Made by a program: the position numbers and the translations under genes | Shown: piece by piece, positions 19,283 to 29,505 of the stretch | Layout of the letters: each line of letters begins with the position of its first letter | Numbering within the stretch: position 1 is the stretch's first letter | Notes under the pieces: generated by a model | Told to the model about the DNA's origin: nothing | The model's input: the letters and a program-made list of their open reading frames with translations, nothing else | Databases searched by the model: none | Assembly: GCF_018987265.1 (NCBI RefSeq) | Contig: NZ_CP076854.1 | Coordinates: 1,922,001-1,986,000, forward strand | Length of the DNA: 64,000 bases | Source of the DNA: Rhizobium sp. WYJ-E13 | Lineage (GTDB): Bacteria > Pseudomonadota > Alphaproteobacteria > Rhizobiales > Rhizobiaceae | Direction: 5' to 3'

Positions 19283-20290
19283 ATGCGTAAACCTACTTTG
19301 GAAGAAGTTGCCATTGCAGCCGGCGTCAGCAAGATGACAGCTTCGCGCGCGCTTCGTGGCGCCGGTGATGTCTCAAAGGAAACCCGCGAAAGGGTTCTCG
19401 ATGTGGCCGAACGCCTGAGCTATGTGGGCAACCGGCTTGCGCTTTCCCTATCCTCACAGAATACCAATCTGCTCGCGGTGGTCGTACCCAGCATGTCCAA
19501 TATCGTGTTTCCCGAAGTTCTGGCCGGCATTTCGGCGGCGCTGGAAGAGTCGGGCATGCAGGCGGTCTTTGGCATATCGGATTATGATACGGACAAGGAG
19601 CGCGCGATCATCCGCGACATGCTCTCCTGGCAGCCGAGCGCCATTATCGTCACCGGTCTCGACCAACCGAAAGAGACGGTCCGGATGCTGCAGAACGCAA
19701 CCATTCCTGTCATCCAGATCATGGACCTCGACGGCACGCCGGTCGATTTCAACGTCGGACTTTCGCACAAGCGTGCAGGAGAGGATATGGCAAGAGCGCT
19801 GCTCGCGGCGGGCCGCCTGCGTTTCGGCTATGTGGGAAGCGCGCTTTCGCGCGACTTGCGTGCGGCCAAGCGGAAGGCCGGTTTCGAAAAAGCTCTGCGC
19901 GAGTGCGGCGGTCTCGGTTTCGTCGAGCACCGCCTGGACGAAGCCTTCTCCTCGGTCGCGCTCGGAAAGCGGCTCACGGCCTCAATGCTGGCGGATAGAC
20001 CGCAAATCGACTGCATCTATTATTCCAACGACGACATGGCGACCGGCGGGCTGTTTGCATGCATGGAACTCGGCATTGCAAGTCCTGAGGACGTTCTGAT
20101 CGCCGGGTTCAATGGATTGGAGCTCGCCTATGCCTTGCCGGCAAGAATCGCGACCTCGAAATCACCCCGCCGCATCATCGGCGAGATCGCCGGAAAACTA
20201 GCACGCGAGGCAGTGAGCGCCGGCCGCCCCTCCATTCAAAAGGTGTTTTCCTTCGTTCCCGAGATCACGGGCGTATCTTCCGCGGAATAA
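19283..20290 (+). CDS. LacI-family transcriptional regulator of the tetronate operon
   Basis: 335 residues. The N-terminal LacI helix-turn-helix is LEEVAIAAGVSKMTASRAL followed by the hinge helix SLSSQNT. The rest is a periplasmic-binding-like effector domain (VVVPSMSNIVFPEVLAGI, CIYYSNDDMATGG), similar to GntR-type gluconate repressors of this family. Divergent from ltnD with the palindromic operator between them. It most likely represses the operon until a tetronate or pathway intermediate binds. Confidence 0.9.
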   Translation: MRKPTLEEVAIAAGVSKMTASRALRGAGDVSKETRERVLDVAERLSYVGNRLALSLSSQNTNLLAVVVPSMSNIVFPEVLAGISAALEESGMQAVFGISDYDTDKERAIIRDMLSWQPSAIIVTGLDQPKETVRMLQNATIPVIQIMDLDGTPVDFNVGLSHKRAGEDMARALLAAGRLRFGYVGSALSRDLRAAKRKAGFEKALRECGGLGFVEHRLDEAFSSVALGKRLTASMLADRPQIDCIYYSNDDMATGGLFACMELGIASPEDVLIAGFNGLELAYALPARIATSKSPRRIIGEIAGKLAREAVSAGRPSIQKVFSFVPEITGVSSAE

Positions 20291-20612
20291 CCCAGCTCGC
20301 CAGTGCCTTTGATCTCACCTTGGCGGCCAATGAAGGGATTCGCTGAGAGGAGTTTGCCGGTTTTTGTGTGAATGTCATTCACCACTCGGGTAGCCGCGCG
20401 CGGATTGCGTTCTCCAATTCCCGTAGATAGCGTCTCGTCCAGATGATGCGCACGTTACGCCTGACTGTATTTATTCAAAACGGCGGCGATTTCCTCGTCG
20501 GTTGCGAATTCGCCTCTGTCAGCCTCGATCCCGGCCTGGACGCCTGCAATCCACTTTTCCGGTACTGTCACATTGTTTTACGTGCGGGCGCATGGAAGCC
20601 GCAAGTTGGATT
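20291..20612. other. Intergenic region with no recognisable gene
   Basis: About 320 bp between the LacI gene and an IS6 remnant. No coding region, RNA gene or clear terminator can be supported here. Confidence 0.4.
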
Positions 20613-21010
20613 TCAGGCGAGTTGCAGCGCGGCCATCCTCCATTGGGTAGTGGCGGCTTGGCGGAGGATCGGATTGGGTAGCCGGGCGATTTGATTTGGC
20701 GGGAACGAAATGGTTTCAAACGGCTGAGAAGATCGAGACAAATTGCTGAAGCGACCCGATCGACCGAAATCCTTGCCGGGTTCGTTCACGCTTCCGAAAT
20801 GGCAGATGCGAATTCTCGGCCCTGTTGTTCAGGCCTTTATGAGACCGATGCTCTACGGTGGGCATGACCTGAGGCCGGGCGGCGCCATAGGATCGCAGCT
20901 TGTCGGTGATGATGCGCCAGGGCGCCAAGCCCTGTTTCTTCAGCAAACGGACCAGCAATCGCTTGGCTGCCTGGGTGTTGCGGCGAATCTGAACGGTAAG
21001 GCATTTTTGG
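20613..21010 (-). mobile_element. IS6-family transposase remnant (C-terminal third)
   Basis: On the minus strand a frame reads TVQIRRNTQAAKRLL, then LLKKQGLAPWRIITDKLRSYG (second Asp of the DDE triad), then VEHRSHKGLNNRAENSH (third acidic residue region), then FRKRERTRQGFRSIGSLQQF. A TGA follows at 20716-20718, where intact IS6 proteins continue with an RNHF sequence; NHF is still readable after the stop. The end is frameshifted but recognisable to about 20613. The N-terminal two thirds, including the first Asp, are missing, so it is inactive. Confidence 0.8.
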
Positions 21011-21205
21011 ACGCCAGTCCGACGCGGAAATCTGAATAGTTTGCCGAGGATGCGGCGCGGTCCTGATGTGATTGCAATTGTGCGCCGGAAGAAGTCTCCG
21101 AAAGTCTCACACGAGCATTTGACCTCTCAGATCGGCGATGGCATCCTCCCTGTGTGCCATCTCCACGGTCGCAATAACGCCTAACGCCACGACGGAGACT
21201 GTTGA

Positions 21206-22252
21206 ATGCCAACCCCGCAGCGTTCCACTCTAGGATCTCTCGTGTTGATAGCGACAGTCGTGGGCTTCAGCGTTGGAGCGTTCGCCTACACCGCGGGGTG
21301 GCTCTCGCCTAATCGCCTGACGCCGACGAAAATTGTCAGCGCCTTGGCGCCTCCTGGCGGAGCCGCTCTCGGGCATCGGCGAAACCACGCCAAGGGCGTC
21401 TGCTTTACCGGCACGTTCGAAGCGAACGGAAACGGCAGCGCGATTTCGAAGGCGTCCATCTTCGTCTCTGGTCAATACCCTGTACTCGGCCGCTTAAATC
21501 TTGCGACACCCGACCCAAACGCCGCCGATGCGACGGTTCGGGTTCGCGGCATCGGCGTACAGATCTCGGCGCCCGACGGCGACGTCTGGCGAATGGCCAT
21601 GATCGATCCTCCCGTGTTTGCGGTTTCCACCCCGCAAGGCTTCTACGACCTGCTCAAGGCGTCCGCGAGCAAGGAGCCGGACGCGATGAAAGACTTCGTT
21701 GGCGCCCATCCAGAATTCGCCTCGTTCGGCGAGTGGGCTACAAAGGCCCCCTGGATGGCCAGCTATGCGGAGGTAACGTTCAACAGCCTCAATGCTTTCA
21801 TCTTCACGAATGCTTCGGGCGCCGAGCACGCCGTGCGCTGGTCATGGCGACCGGAGGCGCAGGCCGCGCCTATTTCGGCCGAGGAGTTCGCCAAGCTCGG
21901 CGCAAATCACCTCGAAGAAGACATCACCGAACGGGTTGCGCGTTCGCCTCAGCGTTGGACGCTCGTGTTGACCGTGGCCGATCCCTCCGATCCGACGTCG
22001 GATCCCACCAAGGCCTGGCCACCTAGCCGACCTACCATCGAGGCTGGAACTTTGATCGTGCAGAAAATCGAGCGCGAGTCGGACGGCCCATGCCGCGATA
22101 TTAACTTTGACCCGACCATCCTACCCAATGGCATCAAGGTTTCCGACGACCCGTTCCCAGCAGCCCGTTCGGCGGCCTACGCCAGATCCTATGATCTGCG
22201 AACGTCGGAAGCCGTCAACTATCCCCGAACTGGAGCGAGCGCGAAGCCATGA
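21206..22252 (+). CDS. Catalase-family (SrpA-like) haem peroxidase
   Basis: 348 residues. A membrane anchor or uncleaved signal lies at residues 8-31, so the domain should face the periplasm. The catalase distal His is in RRNHAKGVC (His61), and the proximal haem-ligand Tyr lies in RSAAYARSYDLRTSE near residue 324. At ~350 residues it is far shorter than a true catalase (~480), as in SrpA-type catalase-related peroxidases. Its stop overlaps the cytochrome b561 start by 4 nt, a pairing that suggests electrons from the quinone pool drive peroxide reduction. GGAG 8 nt before ATG supports the start. Confidence 0.9.
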   Translation: MPTPQRSTLGSLVLIATVVGFSVGAFAYTAGWLSPNRLTPTKIVSALAPPGGAALGHRRNHAKGVCFTGTFEANGNGSAISKASIFVSGQYPVLGRLNLATPDPNAADATVRVRGIGVQISAPDGDVWRMAMIDPPVFAVSTPQGFYDLLKASASKEPDAMKDFVGAHPEFASFGEWATKAPWMASYAEVTFNSLNAFIFTNASGAEHAVRWSWRPEAQAAPISAEEFAKLGANHLEEDITERVARSPQRWTLVLTVADPSDPTSDPTKAWPPSRPTIEAGTLIVQKIERESDGPCRDINFDPTILPNGIKVSDDPFPAARSAAYARSYDLRTSEAVNYPRTGASAKP

Positions 22253-22791
22253 TGAACGCTAGCATCAAGACCCGTTTCACGACCGTCCAGCGCGTGCTGC
22301 ACTGGCTGATGGCGATCGGCATCCTCGCGATGCTCTTCATCGGCGTCGGAATGGTTTCCACCATTGGACGGGAGTATGTGCCTCTCCTGGTGACGCATAA
22401 GACGCTCGGGACCGTCATCCTCGTCCTTGCGTTGGTTCGCCTGGTAGTCCGCATCTTATCCGGCGCTCCTCCCTTGCCGGCAGATCTGCCTGAGCCGATG
22501 AAGCTTGCCGCGCATCTGTCCCACATCGGCTTGTACGCGCTGATGATCGGGATGCCGTTAATCGGATGGGCGATGCTGTCTGCCGCCGCATATCCGATCG
22601 TGCTGTTTGGGGGAGTAAATCTCCCGCCGATACTGCCGCAGAGCGATACCCTGCACGCACTCCTTTGGAGCGCGCATTATTATCTGGCCTTTGCGTTCTT
22701 CGCGCTCGTGCTGATGCATCTCGCTGCAGCACTTTTCCACGGGCTGGTACGTCGCGACGGCGTCCTTGAGACGATGTTGCCGGGCAAATAG
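22249..22791 (+). CDS. Cytochrome b561-type membrane haem protein
   Basis: 180 residues with four membrane helices. Candidate haem His residues are in RVLHWLMAIG, LVTHKTLGT and the last helix LVLMHLAAALFHG. It belongs to the bacterial cytochrome b561 family, which transfers electrons from quinol to periplasmic acceptors. Coupled by an ATGA overlap to the catalase-family peroxidase, its probable partner. Confidence 0.9.
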   Translation: MMNASIKTRFTTVQRVLHWLMAIGILAMLFIGVGMVSTIGREYVPLLVTHKTLGTVILVLALVRLVVRILSGAPPLPADLPEPMKLAAHLSHIGLYALMIGMPLIGWAMLSAAAYPIVLFGGVNLPPILPQSDTLHALLWSAHYYLAFAFFALVLMHLAAALFHGLVRRDGVLETMLPGK

Positions 22792-23164
22792 GGTTTTGTT
22801 CGTGTGAGTTTGGGTATTTTGCCAAAGAGCTAGCTCTCGCCGCTGATACGGAATCCACATCTCAACGTAGAAAGCCGCTGGCTAAAGCTGGGCCAGCACA
22901 CCCGCGTCGATCGTATGTTCAACTCTATTACCACGATATCCTTCCTCGATAGCTTTATCGAGGATGCCTCCAACAGATCGCACCGCATATCGACACGAGC
23001 GAGCCGCCTGAGTTTGCCGTCTTCCCAAGCCACCGCTTCGGCAGGGGCGCGATGGATATCATGTCTCATGATGCGGATGCCCTTCCTCCTTCTTTGCTCG
23101 ATCAAAGAGTCCCCCGTGAAGAACGCGTAACGTATTGAATCGGCGTCTTTATCCAGAGGCGTGT
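22792..23164. other. Intergenic region with no supported gene
   Basis: About 370 bp between the b561 gene and an IS3 fragment. Short frames exist on both strands (for example 22830-23105 minus) but none has a recognisable domain, a good ribosome-binding site and a plausible context together. Confidence 0.4.
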
Positions 23165-23700
23165 TCGGGGTCGAGCCGATCTGCAGGCTGCTCCGATTGC
23201 CCTATCCACCTACTACGAGGTCGTTGCCAAGCGCACGGCCGTGGGTCGACTGTCGGCCCGCGCCCGTCGTGACATCGCCATGAAGATCGAGATACGTCGG
23301 GTGTTCAATGAGAACTTCCAGGTCTATGGCGTGCGCAAGGTCTGGCGGCAGTTGCAGCGAGAGGGCTTCGATATCGCCCGCTGCACCGTCGCTCGGCTTA
23401 TGAGGGCAATGGGTCTTCAGGGCATCATTCGGGGCAAGCCGATCCGCACGACGATCAGCGACAAGGCCGCTCCATGCCCGCTCGACCGCGTGAACCGGCA
23501 GTTCTTTGCTCCCGCGCCGAACATGCTGTGGCTTTCCGATTTCACCTATGTGGCGACCTGGCAGGGCTTCGTCTACGTGGCCTTCGTCATCGATGCCTTT
23601 GCACGCCGCATTGTCGGTTGGCGGGCAAGCCGGACCGCTCATGCGGGCTTTGTGCTCGATGCCCTCGACCAGGCGCTGCTGAAGGGGAGCCATTGCCACA
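23165..23700 (+). mobile_element. IS3-family transposase (OrfB) fragment
   Basis: Contains VEPICRLL and, in a shifted frame, STYYEVVAKRTA, then an uninterrupted 23241-23690 stretch with FQVYGVRKVWRQLQREG, the first catalytic Asp in MLWLSDFTYVATW, the second Asp in VAFVIDAFARRIVGW, and LDALDQALL. It breaks off before the conserved Glu region (expected SDRGSQY), replaced by unrelated sequence. Both ends are lost and the start is frameshifted, so it is inactive. Confidence 0.85.
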
Positions 23701-23781
23701 ATTTCCGGTTCGGCAGTCTTGCTTCCGGACACTGAAGATGAACGTTAATGCCGGTGGAATATTGAATTCAGGGTAGCCTTA

Positions 23782-24711
23782 ATGCTGACATCCGATGATC
23801 TCGCCTTTTTCTCGGTCCTTGCCGGATCTCGGTCCCTGGCGGAAAGTGCGCGCAAGCTCAACGTGACGCCGCCGGCCGTCACGCAGCGACTGCGTGCGCT
23901 CGAAGAGAAAGTGGGTGTCAGGCTGATCGACCGAACGGGTAGAAGCCTGCTCCTGACCGAAGAGGGTTCGCTCGTCGCGTCGCACAGCGTTCTGGTCAGC
24001 AACATCATCGACCAGCTGGCGGAATCCCTGGCCGACCGCAGGGGTGTCGTGCGGGGACATTTGAGGATCGCAGCCCCCCATGGGTTCGGCAGGCAATATG
24101 TCGCCCCCGTCGTGGAGGCGTTTGCACGCGAGCATCAGAGCGCGCTCGCCACGCTGGAACTGTCAGATCACCCGTCAGCGCTGCTCATGGAGAGCTTCGA
24201 GGTGATCATTCACATCGGGGCGCGGGGACACCTTGACCAGGTGGTCACGACACTGGCGCAGAACCGGCGCATTCTTTGCGCCAGTCCGCACTATCTCGCA
24301 TCCGCGCCGCCCATTTCCGAGCCGGCAGATCTCGTCAGACATCGCTGCCTTGCCGTCCGCGAGAACGACGAGGACGTGACGTTGTGGCGGTTCACCGGGC
24401 CGCGGCAGGAGACTGCAACGGTGCGCATCAATCCGGTCATGTCGAGCAATGATGGGTCGGTCATCCGGGACTGGGCGCTGGCGGGCCAGGGCGTGATGAT
24501 GCGCTCGGAATGGAGCGTGGCGGAAGACCTCGCCGCCGACCGATTGCAAGAGGTGCTGCCCGACTGGCAGCTTCCCACGGCCGACATCGTCGCCATGCTG
24601 GGATCGAGGCACGGGCGGAGCGCCCGGTCCACCGCTTTCCTGAAGCTCCTGCGTCACGCGCTCAAGCCGCCGCCATGGCGAAGCGGCGGCATCGCCTCCG
24701 ACCGTCAATAG
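23782..24711 (+). CDS. LysR-family transcriptional regulator
   Basis: 309 residues. Winged helix in residues 1-60 (AESARKLNVTPPAVTQRLRALEE) followed by a LysR substrate-binding domain. It is convergent with the aldehyde dehydrogenase gene; the two stop codons overlap. An IS3 fragment lies 80 bp upstream, so its original divergent target may have been lost. Target and inducer unknown. Confidence 0.9.
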   Translation: MLTSDDLAFFSVLAGSRSLAESARKLNVTPPAVTQRLRALEEKVGVRLIDRTGRSLLLTEEGSLVASHSVLVSNIIDQLAESLADRRGVVRGHLRIAAPHGFGRQYVAPVVEAFAREHQSALATLELSDHPSALLMESFEVIIHIGARGHLDQVVTTLAQNRRILCASPHYLASAPPISEPADLVRHRCLAVRENDEDVTLWRFTGPRQETATVRINPVMSSNDGSVIRDWALAGQGVMMRSEWSVAEDLAADRLQEVLPDWQLPTADIVAMLGSRHGRSARSTAFLKLLRHALKPPPWRSGGIASDRQ

Positions 24712-26126
24712 CCGAGGATCGACTTCGTCTCCAGATATTCCTCAAGCCCGTGGACGCCGTATTCGCGGCCGTTGCCCGACTGCTTGTAGCCGCCGAATGC
24801 CGCGGCGCCGTTCCAGGCCGGATAATTGATATGAACCTGCCCGGCGCGGATGCGGCCAGCCACGCGTCGCGCCCGGTCGATATCGCCCGACTGTACATGC
24901 GCACCGAGACCGTAGACCGTGTCGTTGGCGATGGCGACAGCCTCTTCCTCGTCCTTGTAGGGCATGATCGCCAGGACGGGGCCGAAGATTTCCTCGCGCG
25001 CGATCTGCATGTCGGTGGTGACGTCGGAAAAGACTGTCGGCTGGGCGAAGAGGCCGGCCTCGATCCCGCCCGGCCGGCCGAGCCCGCCGGCCACGAGCTT
25101 CGCTCCACCGTCGATGCCCGCCCGGATCATGGTCTGGACGCGATCGAACTGGGCGCGGTTGGCGATTGGCCCCATCGTGGTCGCGGCGTCGCGCGGATTG
25201 CCGACCACCATGGCATGGACGGTGTTGCGCGCCAGTTCCTCCACCTCGGCAAGCCGATGTGCGGGAACCAGCATCCGTGTGGGCGCGCTGCAGGACTGGC
25301 CGGCATTGCGCATGCCCGCCTGCAGGCCTTTCGGGACCGCGACTTCGAAATCGGCATCGTCCAGCAGGATGTTCGGCGACTTGCCGCCAAGTTCCTGCAC
25401 CACGCGCTTGATGGTGGGCGCGGCCGCCTGGGCGACCAACACGCCTGCGCGCGTCGAGCCGGTAATGGAGATCATGTCCACCTCCGGATGGCTGGACAGG
25501 GCCGCGCCAACCGCTTCGCCCGTCCCGCTGACCAGATTGAACACGCCGGGCGGCGTGCCGGCATCATGCATCAGCTCGGCAAACAGCAATGCGCTGTAGG
25601 GCGACAGCTCGCTGGGTTTCAGGACGATCGTGCAGCCGGCGGCAATTGCCGGCGCCACCTTGGCGGTGATCTGGTAGAGAGGCCAGTTCCAAGGGGTGAT
25701 AAGGGCACAGACGCCGATGGCCTCTTTCGCCGTCGCCAGGCCTTCCTTCATCGACAGGAACGGATATGTCTCGAGCGTCTCGATCTGGACGCGAATGTGT
25801 TCGGCGGCAAAGAACACCTGCGACGACCGCGCAAAGCTGATCGGCGTTCCCATTTCGCTTACCATGGCCTGGGCGAACAGCTCGGCGCGCTCCATGACGA
25901 GCGAATGCATTCTTTTCAGGAGCGCGAGCCGCTCCGGAACCGGCGATTGCGCAAAGGCCGCGAAGGCCTTGCGCGCGGCGGCCACGGCAAGATCGACGTG
26001 ACGGGCGCTACCGGCAGGGACGTGGCCGGTGACCTGTTCAGACGCGGGATCGACGACCGGCAGCACGTTCACATCGGCAAAGACCTGCCATTCGCCGTTG
26101 ATGTAAAACTGGTTCTCTCGTTTCAT
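24705..26126 (-). CDS. NAD(P)-dependent aldehyde dehydrogenase
   Basis: 473 residues from ATG 26126 (MKRENQFYING), with GAAGG 8 nt upstream; a longer frame to 26246 has no such signal. ALDH superfamily: ITPWNWPLYQ, cofactor ITGSTRAG, general-base Glu in VQELGGKSPN, catalytic Cys in NAGQSCSAPTRM and EEIFGPVLAI. Substrate unknown. Monocistronic as far as can be seen, convergent with a LysR gene. Confidence 0.9.
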   Translation of the reverse strand: MKRENQFYINGEWQVFADVNVLPVVDPASEQVTGHVPAGSARHVDLAVAAARKAFAAFAQSPVPERLALLKRMHSLVMERAELFAQAMVSEMGTPISFARSSQVFFAAEHIRVQIETLETYPFLSMKEGLATAKEAIGVCALITPWNWPLYQITAKVAPAIAAGCTIVLKPSELSPYSALLFAELMHDAGTPPGVFNLVSGTGEAVGAALSSHPEVDMISITGSTRAGVLVAQAAAPTIKRVVQELGGKSPNILLDDADFEVAVPKGLQAGMRNAGQSCSAPTRMLVPAHRLAEVEELARNTVHAMVVGNPRDAATTMGPIANRAQFDRVQTMIRAGIDGGAKLVAGGLGRPGGIEAGLFAQPTVFSDVTTDMQIAREEIFGPVLAIMPYKDEEEAVAIANDTVYGLGAHVQSGDIDRARRVAGRIRAGQVHINYPAWNGAAAFGGYKQSGNGREYGVHGLEEYLETKSILGY

Positions 26127-26288
26127 CGCTGCGCCTTCTCTTGGTCCTGCACGCCGCATTCCGTGCGTTTCGAGCAGGGTGACTGAAAGGGTAAGAGATC
26201 GACAACCGATCTCGCCTGAATGCCCGGTTAAGGCTGGGATTAACAATGGCAGCCCGAATCTGAGGGTCCGCCGGTCGCCTCGGCATGA

Positions 26289-27227
26289 TCAGCCGAGTGT
26301 CTGACTAGCCAGTGAGTAGGTCATCGGCGCACTCGCCCCTACCGTGGTAAAATCCGCAAGCCGCTTGCCGCGCGACATGGTCAGCACGGTATCGTAAACG
26401 GCGAGGCCGCTGCGCACCACGAGGAGCGCAAAATCACCGGTTTCGAAATGCGTATCGAGACGCAGGAACCGGCCCTCATGATCGCGGATATGCGGCGAGA
26501 GGACAGCGATGGCCTCCTCGTCGTCCGAGGCCACGATCGGGCCGACGACATGGCCACGTCCGAAACGGCGACAGAGTGCGAAGGCCTTCAGCACGTCATC
26601 GCGGAAAAGTCCGTAGCCTCGCGAATGGGCCATGAGCTTTTCGATGACCCCTGCGCGCACGACGCCGAAGGCCGCAGCATCCAGCGCCGTCACCGCGGCG
26701 AGATCATCAGGGCCCAGGACCCGCAAGTCGCCGGAGAAATCCTGCTCGCTGGGCGCATCGGTGACGATGCCCTGGCACTGATAGACCTTCTTTTCCGGCA
26801 TGAAGTCGAGGGACAGGTAAAGCCTCTGAGCAGCCCGAGTCGCATTGAGGCGCAGGTCGACGCCCTCAAGATCCTGAAGCGCAGATTCCATCAGCCAGAG
26901 GCCGGTGCCCTGCGTCTGCAGGCGCGGCGAGGTGATGACCATGCCGATTGTCGCAAGCGCGGGCGACTGGCGAAACCACATGGCGGAACTCATGATGCGG
27001 CCGATGTCGTCGGTCGCAACGACGCCCTTGCCGACCTCACGCAGGAACTGCCAGTCCTCGGCGCGGTGCGGCCAGCCGACCGAAATCGACAGCGCATGAA
27101 GCTGCTTAAGGTCTGCCGCCGCCACATCGCCGATCTGCATCGCGAAGGCGTCAATCTGGTTTCTTTCGCCCGGCTTCAGCATCTCACCCACACGCATGTC
27201 CTCGATCAATTTCTGAACATCCTGCAC
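26289..27227 (-). CDS. GNAT-family acetyltransferase (paralogue 1)
   Basis: Up to 312 residues. It contains the motif ISVGWPHRAEDW, an acetyl-CoA-binding region LQTQGTGLWLMESAL and a second GNAT-like C-terminal half, ending YSLASQTLG. The protein at 34841 has the same layout (ESWPHRPEDW, GLGMGRKLMERAF, YALASQALG), so they are paralogues. The start is uncertain: GTG 27227 fits an upstream TATGAT -10 box at 27256-27251, but ATG 27197 or 27182 are alternatives. Divergent from the deacetylase operon. Substrate unknown. Confidence 0.85.
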   Translation of the reverse strand: MQDVQKLIEDMRVGEMLKPGERNQIDAFAMQIGDVAAADLKQLHALSISVGWPHRAEDWQFLREVGKGVVATDDIGRIMSSAMWFRQSPALATIGMVITSPRLQTQGTGLWLMESALQDLEGVDLRLNATRAAQRLYLSLDFMPEKKVYQCQGIVTDAPSEQDFSGDLRVLGPDDLAAVTALDAAAFGVVRAGVIEKLMAHSRGYGLFRDDVLKAFALCRRFGRGHVVGPIVASDDEEAIAVLSPHIRDHEGRFLRLDTHFETGDFALLVVRSGLAVYDTVLTMSRGKRLADFTTVGASAPMTYSLASQTLG

Positions 27228-27412
27228 CCGTGGGTGCGGACAGTTCCTTTATCATAAGCCGACCGTTCCGCAGATCTTGCTCGAAATCTGCGGCGCTGCG
27301 CAACTTTTCACCGAAACGGCCGTGCGTTCGGCATCCCATCCCGCAGAAACGGGCCATGCTTGATAGCCGTTGAACCATGCCAAATACGGCTGGCGGCCGC
27401 ATCGGGGAAGTG

Positions 27413-28537
27413 ATGAACGCGACTAACATTCTGGAAAAGCTGGTCTCCTTTGATAGCGTCGTGGGCACGCCGAACGCCGCGATCGTCGCGTGGATCGTTG
27501 CCTATCTCGACGGACACGGCGTGAACGCAAAGGTTCTGGCCGGCCCCGAGGGCGACCGCAGCAATCTTCTCGCGACGATCGGGCCGGTGGATGTGCCGGG
27601 CTATATCGTCTCCGGACACATGGACGTCGTCCCGGCCGATGCCGGCGAATGGACCTCCTCGCCCTTCACCCTTCGCCGCGATGGTGACAAGCTTTTCGGA
27701 CGCGGGACGACCGACATGAAGGGCTATCTCGCCGCAGCGCTTGCCGCCGTGCCGCAACTGGTGAAGGCGGGTTTGAAGCGTCCGATCCATCTCGCCTTTT
27801 CCTATGATGAGGAAGCGGGCTGCCGGGGCGTGCAGCATCTCATCGCCCGGTTGCCGGAACTCTGCTGCCCCCCGCTCGGGGCCATCATTGGCGAGCCGAG
27901 CAATATGCGTCCCGTGCTCGCCCATAAGGGGAAGTCCGCGGCGCGGATCACCGTCCGCGGTCGTGCCGGCCATTCCTCGCGGCCCGATCTGGGGCTGAAC
28001 GCCATTCATGCCATCGCAAAAGTCCTCCATGTCGTGGTCGAGGAAGCCGCGCGCCTCACTGAGGGGGCCCTTGATGCCGCCTTCGAGCCCGCCTATTCCA
28101 CGCTGCAGGCCGGCGTGATTATCGGCGGCAAGGCAATCAACATCATCCCGGACCTGTGCAGCCTCGAGCTTGAGGCCCGCGCGATTGCGGGAGTTTCCCC
28201 GCGCGAGCTGCTCGCGCCGATCCGCGCAAGTGCCGAAGCGCTCCGCGCAAACGGGTTCACGGTCGCGTGGGAGGAGTTGAGCGCCTATCCCGCACTGGCA
28301 CTCTCACCGGAAAGCGCGCTCGCTCACCTTGTGTCGGACCTGACCGGCGAGCCCCCGCTAGGAGCGGTCAGCTATGGCACCGAAGCCGGGCTCTATCAGG
28401 CCGCCGGCGTCGATTCAGTGATCTGCGGGCCCGGCGATATCGGCCGGGCGCACAAGCCGGATGAATTCATCCTCGACAGCGAACTTGCCGCCTGCCAGCG
28501 CTTCCTCGAAGCGCTTGGCGCGCGCTGTGCCGCGTGA
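27413..28537 (+). CDS. M20-family deacetylase, ArgE-like (acetylornithine deacetylase)
   Basis: 374 residues from ATG 27413, preceded by GGGGAAG. Metal ligands and catalytic residues of the M20 fold are visible: His/Asp in SGHMDVVPA, Asp in [10 protein letters not shown], Glu pair in SYDEEAGC, dimer-domain His in RAGHSSRP and last His in RAHKPDEF. Hydrolyses an N-acyl amino acid. It leads a five-gene catabolic operon rather than arginine genes, so a substrate other than acetylornithine is likely. Confidence 0.9.
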   Translation: MNATNILEKLVSFDSVVGTPNAAIVAWIVAYLDGHGVNAKVLAGPEGDRSNLLATIGPVDVPGYIVSGHMDVVPADAGEWTSSPFTLRRDGDKLFGRGTTDMKGYLAAALAAVPQLVKAGLKRPIHLAFSYDEEAGCRGVQHLIARLPELCCPPLGAIIGEPSNMRPVLAHKGKSAARITVRGRAGHSSRPDLGLNAIHAIAKVLHVVVEEAARLTEGALDAAFEPAYSTLQAGVIIGGKAINIIPDLCSLELEARAIAGVSPRELLAPIRASAEALRANGFTVAWEELSAYPALALSPESALAHLVSDLTGEPPLGAVSYGTEAGLYQAAGVDSVICGPGDIGRAHKPDEFILDSELAACQRFLEALGARCAA

Positions 28538-28550
28538 CGGAGAAGGCCCC

Positions 28551-29474
28551 ATGACCTTTCTCTTCAACTCCGATGGCGTGCGCGGCGCGATCTTCGCGGA
28601 CGCTTTTGCTCGGGAATTGCCCGGCATTCCTTTCAGCATGGACGCCAAAGGCGCCGATCCGGATGAGGTCCGCTACCTGATCACCTGGACCGCGCCGAAA
28701 GACCTGACCCGCTATCGCAATCTCGAGATCATCTTCTCGATCGGGGCGGGCGTCGATCAGCTCGATCTTGCCGGCATTCCCGAACATGTGAAGATCGTGC
28801 GCATGGTCGAGGACGGGATCGTCCGGATGATGCAGGAATATGTTCTCCTGGCGACGCTCGCGCTCCATCGCAACCTTCCCGCCTATCTCGACCACCAGCG
28901 CAACAGACGCTGGGCGCCCCTGCCCCAGAGCCAGGCAGCGGACCGACGGATCGGCATTCTCGGCCTGGGCGTGCTGGCACAGGCTGTTCTCGAACGCCTC
29001 AAGCCTCTCGGTTTCCCGCTTGCAGCCTGGAGCCGCAGTCCGCGTGACCTCGACGGCGTGACCTGCCACCACGGGGCAAGCGGACTATGCGCCATGTTGG
29101 CCGAAACCGATATTCTCGCCTGCCTTCTCCCACTGACCGCAGAAACCCGTGGCTTCCTGAATGCCGGCCTCTTTGCCAGTCTGCCGAAGGGCGCGCGGCT
29201 GATCCATGTCGGGCGCGGCCCCCAGCTCGATCACGCGGCCCTGCTCGCAGCGCTCGACCGCGACCATCTGAGCGGCGCGATGATCGACGTCACCGATCCC
29301 GAACCGCTGCCGGAAGATCACCCTTTCTGGATGCATCCGAAGATCATCCTCACCCCGCATGTCGCAAGCGTCACGCAGCCCGCCAGTGCGGCGCGTGCGG
29401 TCATCGAAAACATCCGGCTTCATCTGGCCGGCCGCGATCCGATCGGCCTTGTCGATCGGGCGCGCGGTTACTGA
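28551..29474 (+). CDS. D-2-hydroxyacid dehydrogenase (GhrA-like glyoxylate/hydroxypyruvate reductase)
   Basis: 307 residues from ATG 28551 (GGAG upstream). NAD-binding [10 protein letters not shown], catalytic Arg in HVGRGPQL, Glu in [15 protein letters not shown] and His in LTPHVAS. It resembles the GhrA branch, which reduces glyoxylate and hydroxypyruvate. It starts 13 nt after the deacetylase stop and is followed by the cupin gene. Confidence 0.9.
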   Translation: MTFLFNSDGVRGAIFADAFARELPGIPFSMDAKGADPDEVRYLITWTAPKDLTRYRNLEIIFSIGAGVDQLDLAGIPEHVKIVRMVEDGIVRMMQEYVLLATLALHRNLPAYLDHQRNRRWAPLPQSQAADRRIGILGLGVLAQAVLERLKPLGFPLAAWSRSPRDLDGVTCHHGASGLCAMLAETDILACLLPLTAETRGFLNAGLFASLPKGARLIHVGRGPQLDHAALLAALDRDHLSGAMIDVTDPEPLPEDHPFWMHPKIILTPHVASVTQPASAARAVIENIRLHLAGRDPIGLVDRARGY

Positions 29475-29505
29475 ACACAAGAACCCTCTCCTGAAAGGAA
29501 CCCGC

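Noticed and set aside
22830..23105. A 91-codon minus-strand frame with a protein-like composition.
   Set aside because: No family, no convincing ribosome-binding site and no partner gene; left as unassigned intergenic sequence.
24510..26186. A 558-codon open frame on the plus strand.
   Set aside because: Antisense to the aldehyde dehydrogenase; His/Arg/Asp-rich low-information protein with no domain.
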